Positions 40,912 through 52,438 of a DNA stretch of 64,000 nt are shown here, piece after piece. The first letter of the stretch is position 1. The number at the start of each line of letters is the position of its first letter. A program made the translations under genes and the position numbers. This DNA comes from Chondrosia reniformis (Eukaryota; Porifera; Demospongiae; Chondrillida; Chondrillidae), in contig OX359195.1 in assembly GCA_947172415.1 (NCBI GenBank), positions 3,819,501-3,883,500 of the forward strand, written 5' to 3'. The notes beneath the pieces are model-generated. The model was not told the origin of the DNA, made no database searches, and saw nothing but the letters and a program-made list of their open reading frames with translations.

Positions 40912-40997
40912 GGACCCAACCTGGTATTGAACCAGGGCATTCTCATACATTGTATCCAGACGATGTCATCCGTAACACCATCGGTCACGTGGGTTCC
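40912..40997 (-). repeat. Representative tRNA-like segment of satellite C
   Basis: One unit chosen as a clear example; similar segments recur throughout the array. On the minus strand the 86 nt begin GGAACCCACGTGACCGATGG and end CCAGGTTGGGTCC. The T-arm is a perfect 5-bp stem with a 7-nt loop (CCTGG-TTCAATA-CCAGG), giving GGTTCAATACC, which fits the B-box consensus GGTTCRANNCC. The ends GGAACCCA and TTGGGTCC pair at seven of eight positions. TGACCGATGGTGTTACGG resembles an A box and D-arm like those of Ser/Leu tRNAs, with one base missing. At 86 nt the length suits a long-variable-arm tRNA. D and anticodon arms do not fold cleanly, so this is tRNA-derived at best, not a working tRNA gene. Confidence 0.5.
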
Positions 40998-43296
40998 ACA
41001 ATATATGTTGTAAATGAAGTCCTATTTATATACCACTCACTTTTGACTCTACATATATATGCAATATATAAGATATATAATATGCATATAAGGTATATAC
41101 AATATATATTACATAAAAGATATATAATACATATATAAGATGTTTGCTTTTTTTCTTTTTTCAAGACCCAACCTGGTATTGAACCAGGGCATCCTCGTTC
41201 CTTGTCTCCAGACGATATCATCCGTAACACCATCGGTAAAGTGGGTTCCACAATATATGTTGTACGTTAAGTCCTTTTTATATACCACTCACTTTTGACT
41301 CTACATATATATATGCAATATTTAAGATATATAATATGCATATAAGATATATACAATAAATATTACATATCAGATATATAATACATATATAAGATGTATC
41401 CTTTTTTTCTTTTTTCAGGACCCAACCTGGTACTGAACCACGGCATCCGAGTACCTTGTATCCAGACAATGTCATCCGTAACACCATCGTTCACGTGTGT
41501 TCCACAATATATGTTGTAAATGAAGTCCTATTTATATACCAATCACTTTTGACTCTACATATATATGCAATATATAAGATATATAATATGCATATAAGAT
41601 ATATACAATATATATTACATAAAAGATATATAATACATATATTAGATGTTTTCTTTTTTTCTTTTTTCAGGACCCAACCTGGTATTGAACCAGGGCATCC
41701 TCGTTCCTAGTCTCCAGACGATGTCATCCGTAACACCATCGGTCACGTGGGTTTCACTGTATATGTTGTAAATGAAGTCCTATTTATATACCACTCACTT
41801 TTGACTCTACATATATATGCAATATATAATATATATAATATGCATACAAGATATATACAATATATATTACATATAAGATATATAATAAATATATAAGATG
41901 GATGCTTTTTTCTTTTTTCAGGACCCTACCTGGTATTGAACCAGGGCATTCTCGTACAGTGAATCCAGACGATGTCATCCGTAACACCATCGGTCACGTG
42001 GGTTCCACAATAAATGTTGTACATTAAGTCCTATTTGTATACCACTCACTTTCGACTCTACATATTTATGCAATATATAAGATATATAATATGCATAAAA
42101 GATATATACAATATATTTTACATATAAGATATATAATACATATTTAAATGTTTGCTTTTTTTCTATTTTCAGGACTCAACCTGGTATTGAACCAGGGCAT
42201 CCTCGTACCTTGTATCCAGATGATGTCATCCGTAACACCATCGGTCACGTGGGTTCCACAATATATGTTGTTAATGAAGTTCTCTATATAAACCACTCAC
42301 TTTTGACTCTACATATATATGCAATGTATAAGATATATAATATGCATATAAGGTATATACAATATATATTACATATGAGATATATGATACATATATAAGA
42401 TGTTTGCATTTTTTCTTTTTTCAGGACCCAACCTGGTATTGAACCAGGGCATCCTCGTTCCTTTTAACCAGACGATGTCATCCGTAACACCATTGGTCAC
42501 GTGGGTTTCACAATATATGTTGTAAATAAAGTCCTATTTATATACCACTCACTTTTGACTCTACATATATATGCAATATCTAAGATATATAATATGCATA
42601 TAAGATATATACAATATGTATTACATATAAGATATATAAAACATATATAGGATGTATGCCTACTTTCCTTTTTTCAGGACCCAACCTGCTATTCTACCAG
42701 GGTATCCTCGTACCTTGTATCCAGACGATGTCATCCGTAACACCATCGGTCACGTGGGTCACCCAATATATGTTGTAAATGAAGTCCTATTTGTATGCCA
42801 CTCACTTTTGACTCTACATATTTATGCAATATATAATATATATTATAGGTATATAAGATATATACAATATATATTACATATAAGATATATAATACATATA
42901 TAAGATGTATGCTTTTTTTTCTATTTTCAGGACCCAACATGGTATTGAACCAGGGCATCCTCGTTCCTTGTATCCAGACGATGTCATCCGTAACACCATA
43001 GGTCACGTGGGTTTCACAATATATGTTGTAAATGAAGTCCTATCTATATACCACTCACTTTTGACTCTACATATATATATGCAATAAATAATATATATAA
43101 TGTGCATACAAGATATATTCAATATATATTACATATAAGAAATATAATACATATATAAGATGTATGCTTTTTTCTTTTTTCAGGACCCAACCTGGTATTG
43201 AACCAGGGCATTCTCGTACCTTGTATCCAGACGATGTCATCCGTAACACCATCGGTCATGTGGGTTCCACAATATATGTTGTAAATTAAGTCCTAT

Positions 43297-44430
43297 CATA
43301 GAGTACGGTAGTACTCTATTAGTAGGGATGGCTGAAAAAAAACATGGCCGCCCTATTCAATGTATTATCAATTAACACCTCATAAATCAACAACGTTCAG
43401 ATTTTCGGTTGCATTTGTGTGTTTGCAGTCGTATTTGCATGCTTTTCTTAACGCCAAAACATGTTACGATGCTCTACAACCTTCGCAAAGTGGTTAAACC
43501 GAAATAGGCCAAAATTCTGCTATTCCTCATTTTTTCTTCTTCTTCTTCTTCTTATTCTTCTTTTTTCAAATGAGCTAGCGCTAACATGCGAACTTACGCA
43601 GGTACATACAAATACTAAATCGTCATGAATGTTTCCGAACTAGGGAATAGGCTACCCTAGATTTCAACGCGCTCCAACCGAAGCGTGTTACTTTTGAAAG
43701 TGCCCAATTTAGGGCCTCTTTGAACGCCATTTTTTAATTAAGTTTCAAATTCTCTGTATATAAAATAAGTAACCCGAATGAGTAATATTTGTGGTACTGC
43801 CGTTACCCGAGATCGAATTTCTTAGTCGCTTTGCAGGGCCTATATACAGTCGTATTCTTAACGATTATGGACCCTTTAATATGCTAAACTGAATGTTAAA
43901 GAACGGTAGAAAACATCTTATCAAATTTGGGATCTTTTCGGACGCCATTTTTTAATTTAGAGCTCTCTATTATATCGTCTATTCTGCTACTTTATTTCGA
44001 GTTTTCGCCAAGAAAACTTTTAAAACAAATATTAACAAGAAAAAAGGAGCAATACAAGTTAAATAAAAACATTCAAAAATGAAGTTAAAAGTAGGAATGG
44101 CACTATAACAGTGATTGGCACATCTAGAAAAAGTAACGAAACAAGAAAGTGATCATATGGTAAGGCTAACATTGCAGAAGTGGCACACTGAAACTTAACT
44201 ATACACATCACTTCTATGTTTGGGCGCATCGATCCCTACTTCTAGTATATCCATGATGCGCCCAAACATAGAAGTGATGTGTATAGTTAAGTTTCAGTAT
44301 GCCACTTCTGCAATGTTAGCCTTACCATATGATCACTTTCTTGTTTCGTTACTTTTTCTAGATGTGCCAATCACTGTTATAGTGCCATCCCTACTTTTAA
44401 CTTCATTTTTGAATGTTTTTATTTAACTTT
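43297..44430 (+). mobile_element. Unclassified foldback element X2, copy 1
   Basis: Insertion of about 1134 bp in satellite C. It starts with the palindrome AGAGTACGGTAGTACTCT (43300-43317), followed by AGTAGGGATGGC, and ends with a large hairpin (44056-44429). The interior is ordinary AT-rich sequence with a CTT-rich run near 43545 and no transposase-like frame. A 68-codon frame in the hairpin has no recognisable domain. It shares end motifs and order with X1 in opposite orientation, so the two define one family. Structure resembles foldback or MITE-like elements, but no known superfamily end is recognised. Confidence 0.6.
44056..44429. repeat. Hairpin of element X2, copy 1
   Basis: Long inverted repeat centred near 44242, arms about 180 bp. 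AAGTTAAATAAAAACATTC at the left pairs with its complement at the right, and GTAGGAATGGCACTATAACA pairs with TGTTATAGTGCCATCCCTAC. The apex lies between two copies of the GGGCGCATC-type sequence. Confidence 0.88.
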
Positions 44431-45441
44431 TTGTATACCACTCACTTTCGACTCTACATATTTATGTAATATATAATATATATTATATGCATATAAGATA
44501 TATACAATATATATTACATATAAGATATATAATACATATTTAAATGTATGCTTGTTTTTCTATTTTCAGGACTCAACCCGGTATTGAACCAGGGCATCCT
44601 CGTACCTTGTATCCAGATGATGTCATCCGTAACACCATCGGTCACGTGGGTTCCACAATATATGTTGTAAATGAAGTCCTATTTATATACCACTCACTTT
44701 TGACTCAACATATATATGCAATATATAAGATATATAATATGCATATAAGGTATATACAATATGTATTACATATAAGATTTTTAAAACATATATAAGATGT
44801 ATGCCTACTTTCCTTTTTTCAGAACCCACCCTGGTATTCTACCAGGGTATCCTCGTACCTTGTATCCAGATGATGTCATCCGTAACACCATCGGTCACGT
44901 GGGTCACCCAATATATGTTGTAAATGAAGTCCTATTTATATACCACTCACTTTTGACTCTACATATTTATGCAATATATAATATATATTATATGCATATA
45001 AGATATATACAATATATATTACATATAAGATATATAATACATATATAAGATGTATGCTTTTTTTTCTATTTTCAGGACCCAACATGGTATTGAACCAGGG
45101 CATCCTCGTTCCTTGTATCCAGACGATGTCATCCGTAACACCATAGGTCACGTGGGTTTCACAATATATGTTGTAAATGAAGTCCTATCTATATACCACT
45201 CACTTTTGACTCTACATATATATATGCAATAAATAATATATATAATGTGCATACAAGATATATTCAATATATATTACATATAAGAAATATAATACATATA
45301 TAAGATGTATGCTTTTTTCTTTTTTCAGGACCCAACCTGGTATTGAACCAGGGCATTCTCGTACCTTGTATCCAGACGATGTCATCCGTAACACCATCGG
45401 TCATGTGGGTTCCACAATATATGTTGTAAATTAAGTCCTAT

Positions 45442-46575
45442 CATAGAGTACGGTAGTACTCTATTAGTAGGGATGGCTGAAAAAAAACATGGCCGCCCTA
45501 TTCAATGTATTATCAATTAACACCTCATAAATCAACAACGTTCAGATTTTCGGTTGCATTTGTGTGTTTGCAGTCGTATTTGCATGCTTTTCTTAACGCC
45601 AAAACATGTTACGATGCTCTACAACCTTCGCAAAGTGGTTAAACCGAAATAGGCCAAAATTCTGCTATTCCTCATTTTTTCTTCTTCTTCTTCTTCTTAT
45701 TCTTCTTTTTTCAAATGAGCTAGCGCTAACATGCGAACTTACGCAGGTACATACAAATACTAAATCGTCATGAATGTTTCCGAACTAGGGAATAGGCTAC
45801 CCTAGATTTCAACGCGCTCCAACCGAAGCGTGTTACTTTTGAAAGTGCCCAATTTAGGGCCTCTTTGAACGCCATTTTTTAATTAAGTTTCAAATTCTCT
45901 GTATATAAAATAAGTAACCCGAATGAGTAATATTTGTGGTACTGCCGTTACCCGAGATCGAATTTCTTAGTCGCTTTGCAGGGCCTATATACAGTCGTAT
46001 TCTTAACGATTATGGACCCTTTAATATGCTAAACTGAATGTTAAAGAACGGTAGAAAACATCTTATCAAATTTGGGATCTTTTCGGACGCCATTTTTTAA
46101 TTTAGAGCTCTCTATTATATCGTCTATTCTGCTACTTTATTTCGAGTTTTCGCCAAGAAAACTTTTAAAACAAATATTAACAAGAAAAAAGGAGCAATAC
46201 AAGTTAAATAAAAACATTCAAAAATGAAGTTAAAAGTAGGAATGGCACTATAACAGTGATTGGCACATCTAGAAAAAGTAACGAAACAAGAAAGTGATCA
46301 TATGGTAAGGCTAACATTGCAGAAGTGGCACACTGAAACTTAACTATACACATCACTTCTATGTTTGGGCGCATCGATCCCTACTTCTAGTATATCCATG
46401 ATGCGCCCAAACATAGAAGTGATGTGTATAGTTAAGTTTCAGTATGCCACTTCTGCAATGTTAGCCTTACCATATGATCACTTTCTTGTTTCGTTACTTT
46501 TTCTAGATGTGCCAATCACTGTTATAGTGCCATCCCTACTTTTAACTTCATTTTTGAATGTTTTTATTTAACTTT
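45442..46575 (+). mobile_element. Unclassified foldback element X2, copy 2
   Basis: Copy of 43297-44430 at an offset of 2145 bp, carried by the tandem duplication rather than by a second insertion, because the flanking satellite monomers are duplicated with it. Confidence 0.6.
46201..46574. repeat. Hairpin of element X2, copy 2
   Basis: Same long inverted repeat as at 44056-44429, displaced by 2145 bp. Confidence 0.88.
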
Positions 46576-49500
46576 TTGTATACCACTCACTTTCGACTCT
46601 ACATATTTATGTAATATATAATATATATTATATGCATATAAGATATATACAATATATATTACATATAAGATATATAATACATATTTAAATGTATGCTTGT
46701 TTTTCTATTTTCAGGACTCAACCCGGTATTGAACCAGGGCATCCTCGTACCTTGTATCCAGATGATGTCATCCGTAACACCATCGGTCACGTGGGTTCCA
46801 CAATATATGTTGTAAATGAAGTCCTATTTATATACCACTCACTTTTGACTCAACATATATATGCAATATATAAGATATATAATATGCATATAAGGTATAT
46901 ACAATATGTATTACATATAAGATTTTTAAAACATATATAAGATGTATGCCTACTTTCCTTTTTTCAGAACCCACCCTGGTATTCTACCAGGGTATCCTCG
47001 TACCTTGTATCCAGATGATGTCATCCGTAACACCATCGGTCACGTGGGTCACCCAATATATGTTGTAAATGAAGTCCTATTTATATACCACTCACTTTTG
47101 ACTCTACATATTTATGCAATATATAATATATATTATATGCATATAAGATATATACAATATATATTACATATAAGATATATAATACATATATAAGATGTAC
47201 GCTATTTTTCTATTTTCAGGACCCAACCAGGTGTTGAACCAGGGCATCCTCGTACCTTGTATTCAGATGATGTCATCCGTAACACCATCGGTCACGTGGG
47301 TTCCACAATATATGTTGTAAATGAAATCCTATTTGTATGCCACTCACTTTTGACTCTACATATTTATGCCATATATAATATATATTATAGGCATATAAGA
47401 TATATGCAATATATATTACATATAAGATATATAATACATATATAAGATGTATGCTTTTTTCTTTTTTCAGGACCTAACCTAGTATTGAACCAGGGCATTC
47501 TCGTACCTTGTATCCAGAGGATGTCATCCGTAACACCATCGGTCACGTGGGTTCCACAATATAAGTTGTAAATTAAGTCCTATTTGTATACCACTCACTT
47601 TCGACTCTACATATTTATGTAATATATAATATATATTATATGCATATAAGATATATACAATATATATAACATATAAGATATATAATACATATTTAAATGT
47701 ATGCTTGTTTATCTATTTTCCGGACTCAACCCGGTATTGAACCAGGGCATCCTCGTACCTTGTATCCAGATGATGTCATCTGTAACACCATTGGACACGA
47801 GGGTTCCACAATATATGTTGTAAATGAAGTCTTATTTATATACTACTCACTTTTGACTCTACATATATATATGCAATATTTAAGATATATAATATGCATA
47901 TAAGATATATACAATATATATTACATATAAGATATATAATACATATATAAGATATATGCATTTTTCCTTTTTTCAGGACCCAACCTGGTATTGAACCAGG
48001 GCATCCTCGTTCCTTGTATCCAGACGATGTCATCCGTAACACCATCGGTCACGTAGGTTTCACAATATATGTTGTAAATGAAGTCCTATTTATATACCAC
48101 TCACTTTTGACTCTACATATATATGCAATATATGCAATATATAATATGCATATAAGATATATGCAATATAAATTACATCGAAGATATATAATACATATAT
48201 AAGATGTATCCTTTTTTTCTTTTTTCAGGACCCAACCTGGTATTGAACTTTGGCATACTAGTACCTTGTATTCAGGCGATGTAATCCGTAACACCATCGG
48301 TGACGTGGGTTCAACAATGTATGTCGTAAATGAAGTCCTATTTATATACCACTCACTTTTGACTCTACATATATATGCAATATATAAGATATATAATATG
48401 CATATAAGATATATACTATATATATTACACATAAGATATATAATACATATTTAAGATGTATGCCTTTTTTCTTTTTTCAGGACCAACCTGGTATTGAACC
48501 AGGGCATTCTCGTACCTTGTATCCAGACGATGTCATCAGTAACACCATCGGTAACTTGGGTTCCACAATATCTTTTGTCAATAAAGTCCTCTTTATATAC
48601 TACTCACTTTTGACTCTACATATATATATGGAATATTTAAAAATATAATATATACAATATATATTACATAAAAGATATATAATACATATATAAGATGTAT
48701 GCTTTTTTCATTTTTCAGGACCCAACTTGGTATTGAACCAGGGCATTAGAGTACCTTGTATCCAGACGATGTCATCCGTAAAACTATCGGCCTTGTGGGT
48801 TCCACAATATATGTCTTAAATGAAGAACTATTTATATACCACTCACTTTTGATTCTACATATATATGCAATATATAAGGTGTCTTATATACATATAAGAT
48901 ATATACAATATATATTACATATAAGATATATAATATAAATATAAGATATATGCTTTTTTCTTTTTTCAGGACTCAACCTGGTATTGAACCAGGGCATCCT
49001 CGTACCTTGTATCGAGAAGATATCTACCGTAACACCATCGGTCACGTGAGTCACCCAATATATGTTGTAAAGGAAGTCCTATTTATATACCACTCACTTT
49101 TGACTCTACATATATATGCAATATATAAGATATATAATATGCATATAAGATATATACTATATATATTACATATAAGATATATTATACATATATAAGATGT
49201 ATGGTTTTTTCTTTTTTCAGGACCAACCTGGTATTGAATCAGGGCATCCTCATACCTTGTATCAGACGATGTCATCCGTAACACCATCGGTCACTTGGGT
49301 TCCACAATATCTGTTGTCAATGAAATCCTATTTATATACTACTCACTTTTGACTCTACATATATATATGGAATATTTAAGATATATAATATGCATATAAG
49401 ATATATACAATATATATTACATATAAGATATATAATACATATATAAGACGTATGCCTTTTTTCTTTTTTCAGGACCCAACCTGGTTTTGAACCAGGGTAT

Positions 49501-51096
49501 CTTCGTTCCTTGTATCCAGACGATGTCATCCGTAACACCATCGGTCACGTGTGTCACCCAATATATGTTGTAAATGAAGTCCTATTTATGTAGATACCAC
49601 TCACTTTTGACTCTACATATATATGCAATATTTAAGATATATAATATGCATATAAGATATATACAATATTTATTACATATAAGATATATAATACATATAT
49701 AAGATGTATGCTTTTTTCTTTTTTCAGGACCCAACCTGGTTTTGAACCAGGGTCTACGAGTACCTTGTATCCAGACGATGTCATCCGTAACACCATCGGT
49801 CACGTGGGTTCCACAATATATGTTGTAAATGAAGTCCTATTTATATACCACTCACTTTTGACTCTACATATATATGGAATATATAAGATAAAAAATATGC
49901 ATATAAGATATATACAATATATATTACATATAAGATATATAATACATATATAAGATGTATGCTTTTTACCTTTTTTCTGCACCCTACCTGGTATTGTACC
50001 AGGGCATCCTGGTACCTTGTATCCACACGATGTCATCCGTAACTCCAACGGTCACGTGGGTTCCACAATATATGTTGTAAATAAAGTCCTATTTATATAC
50101 CACTCACTTTTGGCTCTACATATATATGAAATATATAAGATATATAATATGCATATAAGATATATACAATATGTACTACATAAAAGATATATAATACATA
50201 TATAAGATGTATGCTTTTTTCTTTTTTCAGGACCCAACCTGGTTTTGAACCAGGGTATCCTCGCACCTTGTATCCAGACGATGTCATTCGTAACACCATC
50301 GGTCACGTGGGTTCCACAATATATGTTTTAACTTCTTTCAGGACCCAAACTGTTTTGAACCAGGGTATCCTCGTACCTTGTATCCAGACGATGTCATCCG
50401 TAACACCATCGGTCACGTGTGACACCCAATATATGTTGTAAATGAAGTCCTCTTTATATATATACCACTCACTTTTGACTCTACATATATATGCAATATT
50501 TAAGATATATAATATGCATATATATGAGATATATACAATATTTATTACATATAAGATATATAATACATATATAAGATGTGTGCTTTTCTTTCTTTTTCAG
50601 GACCCACCTGGTATTGAACCAGGGCATCCTCGTACCTTGTATCCAGACGATGTCATCCGTAACACCATCGGTCACGTGGATTCCACAATATATGTTGTGA
50701 ATGAAGTCCTATTTATACACCATTCTCTTTTGACTCTACATATATATGCAATATAGAAGATATATAATATGCATATAAGATATATACAATATATATTCCA
50801 TATAAGATATATACAATATATATTACATATAAGATATAAAATACATCTACAAATTGTATGCTTTTTTTTCTTTTTTCAGGACCCAACCTGGTATTGAACC
50901 AGGGCATCCCAGTACCTTGTATCCAGACGATGTCATCCGCAACACCATCGGTCACGTGGGTTCCACAATATATGTTGTAAATGAAATCCTATTTATATAC
51001 CACTCACTTTTAACTCTACATATATATGAAATATCTAAGATATATAATATGCATATAAGATATCTACAATATGTATTACATAAAAGATATATAAGA

Positions 51097-51859
51097 TAAA
51101 GCAGTCACAGCTGTTCATTTAGTAGAGCTCTTTAATTACCTTATTGACAACATTTATGTATGTGTAGACGGTTCTGTATTTAAGCAATGTGTAGGTATCC
51201 CTATGGGTACTGACTGTGCCCCTGTAGTTGCTAATCTTTTTCTGTTTGCCTATGAGTATGAGTTTATGAAAGGACTACTTAAGGATAACATCACCCTAGC
51301 TATTAAATTTTCCAATACTTATAGGTATATTGATGACCTTTTATGTATTAACAACAAGGATTTTGAACTGTCAATTAGTGATATTTACCCCAAAGAACTT
51401 ATTCTTAAAAAGACAAATACCAGCCCTAAAAAATCCCCCTTTTTAGACTTAGATATAACCATTACTAACAATCAATTTATCACTAAAGTATATGATAAGC
51501 GAGAGGACTTTAACTTTGATATAGTAAATTTCCCCCATTTAGATAGTAATATTCCTAATACCCCAGCCTATGGTGTCTTTATTTCACAACTAATTAGGTA
51601 TTCTAGAATATGTAGTGACTTCTCCAGTTTTCAGGCTAAAAGTTTGCAGTTATGCAGTAGGCTTATTAAGCAGGGTTACAAATACTTTAAGCTAAAATCA
51701 ACCTTTAAAACCTTCCTATCCCGGCAGCCTCTAGTTAGAATCAAGTATAAGCAAAAAGTAGCTAGTATGCTTAAGGACTGTCTTGTGTTACCCCATATTG
51801 TGTTACCCCACCTCCAAAGAAATGTTACTACTAGAAGACCTAAGGGTAGACTTACGTAA
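51097..51859 (+). pseudogene. C-terminal fragment of permuted PLE polymerase
   Basis: The open frame corresponds to residues about 721-973 of the full protein at 52439-55360 and appears identical to it. It lacks the GIY-YIG domain and the first half of the reverse transcriptase, including the FDFSTLYT motif with the first catalytic aspartate. It retains GIPMGTDCAPVVANL and YRYIDDLL. The first internal methionine is at 51203 (within the GIPMG motif), giving at most a 218-residue product. It cannot be a working polymerase. It exists because the leading copy of the tandem is 5'-truncated. Confidence 0.88.
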
Positions 51860-52035
51860 TATGTCCTACTTGTGTCTATAGTTATGCTGAGTCTGTTTTA
51901 CCTGTACAAGCAAGATTACTAATAGATTTATAATTAATTCATAAAAGTTAATTGGACCTACATTCCTTTCATAAAATTAAATTTCATCATGTGTCTTAGT
52001 TAACACCTTATTTAACTTTTGGCGCCAAAATAGTG

Positions 52036-52044
52036 TATATAAGG
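52036..52044 (+). promoter_or_regulatory. Candidate TATA box of upstream pseudo-LTR
   Basis: TATATAAGG lies about 75 bp upstream of the hammerhead-like motif and 400 bp upstream of the full ORF. If used, transcription would start near 52065 in the truncated copy and read through the complete unit. The same sequence recurs at 55537-55545. Confidence 0.5.
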
Positions 52045-52114
52045 CCCCTAGATTTAGCATAGTGAGCCAAGGATTCACAGAAGATCAAGATAAAGAAAAA
52101 GACAAAGACTCCCA

Positions 52115-52160
52115 GGATCACTGATGAAGGGTGGAATTCCCAGAAACGGCTGTCTGACCC
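52115..52160 (+). ncRNA. Hammerhead-ribozyme-like motif, copy 1
   Basis: Core strings are in order. CTGATGA (52121-52127) is followed by stem II, with GGG 52129-52131 pairing CCC 52139-52141 and a 7-nt loop. GAA (52143-52145) comes next. Stem III has two pairs: A52146 with T52153 and C52147 with G52152, loop GGCT. Cleavage would follow C52154 in the GTC triplet. Stem I pairs GGATCA (52115-52120) with TGACCC (52155-52160), with one A-C mismatch. The very short stem III is typical of hammerheads in PLEs. Odd points are the A-A opposition (52128/52142) where G-C usually closes stem II, and the stem I mismatch, so activity may be weak or lost. Confidence 0.6.
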
Positions 52161-52438
52161 AGTGGAGAAGAAGATGAAAGAAGGGAAAAGAAGGAAGAAA
52201 AGACTACTGTATCTTCATCTAAAGCTCTCTTTAGGTTTAGTTCCCCTATAGGCTCTTTTTACAGAATAGGCATATAGCATGTAGGAAAATGGTATCTTAG
52301 ATTTTTCATGTGTTTACTTAGCCTCATGTTAGTCCTTGGTGGCTGTTGAGCCATTGTTGCCTTTAAATAGTCCCGGCTACATGTAATAGGTTAAGTCTTT
52401 GTGGACTAGCTTGTCTAGTCCTTGACCCATTTCCAATC

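Larger units (their letters stand above)
42903..47192. repeat. 2145-bp tandem duplication within satellite C
   Basis: The segment from about 42903 to 45047 is repeated at 45048-47192 with an offset of 2145 bp. I could see no differences in the parts compared. Each copy contains several satellite C monomers and one complete X2 element, so the duplication post-dates the X2 insertion. Confidence 0.85.
24321..51095 (-). repeat. Satellite C array (about 250-bp unit)
   Basis: Long tandem array interrupted by transposable elements, roughly 90 units with typical spacing of 249-252 bp. Each unit has an AT-rich half (ATATAAGATATATAATATGC-like), a pyrimidine tract ending in CAG on the plus strand, and a conserved GC-richer segment of about 86 bp running from GGACCCAACCTGG to CACGTGGGTTCC. 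Read on the minus strand this segment resembles a tRNA with a CCTGG-TTCAATA-CCAGG T-arm followed by an A-rich tail. Repeated short frames on both strands (reading VLRMTSSGYKVRGCPGSIPG or RTQPGIEPGHPRTLYP) come from this segment and are not genes. Homogeneity is higher in blocks that were duplicated as multimers. Confidence 0.93.
51096..52309 (+). mobile_element. 5'-truncated Penelope-like copy (upstream pseudo-LTR)
   Basis: These 1214 bp match 54597-55810 at a constant offset of 3501 bp with no difference seen. They begin inside the reverse transcriptase region and end at the 3' end of the element, where the full-length unit starts. Head-to-tail tandems with a 5'-truncated leading copy are characteristic of PLEs and are called pseudo-LTRs. 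The left junction is in satellite C (...GATATATAA then GATAAAGCAG). The copy provides a TATA box (52036) and a hammerhead-like motif (52115) directly upstream of the complete ORF. Confidence 0.88.

Noticed and set aside
40912-40997. A functional tRNA gene
   Set aside because: T-arm and termini fit, but D and anticodon arms do not form a clean cloverleaf and the segment recurs in most tandem units with drift. Treated as tRNA-derived only.
24388-51099. Dozens of 60-130 codon frames on both strands in satellite C
   Set aside because: They recur with the ~250-bp period on both strands, read through the tRNA-like segment and AT-rich spacer, and show no conserved start context or domain. They are explained by the repeat.
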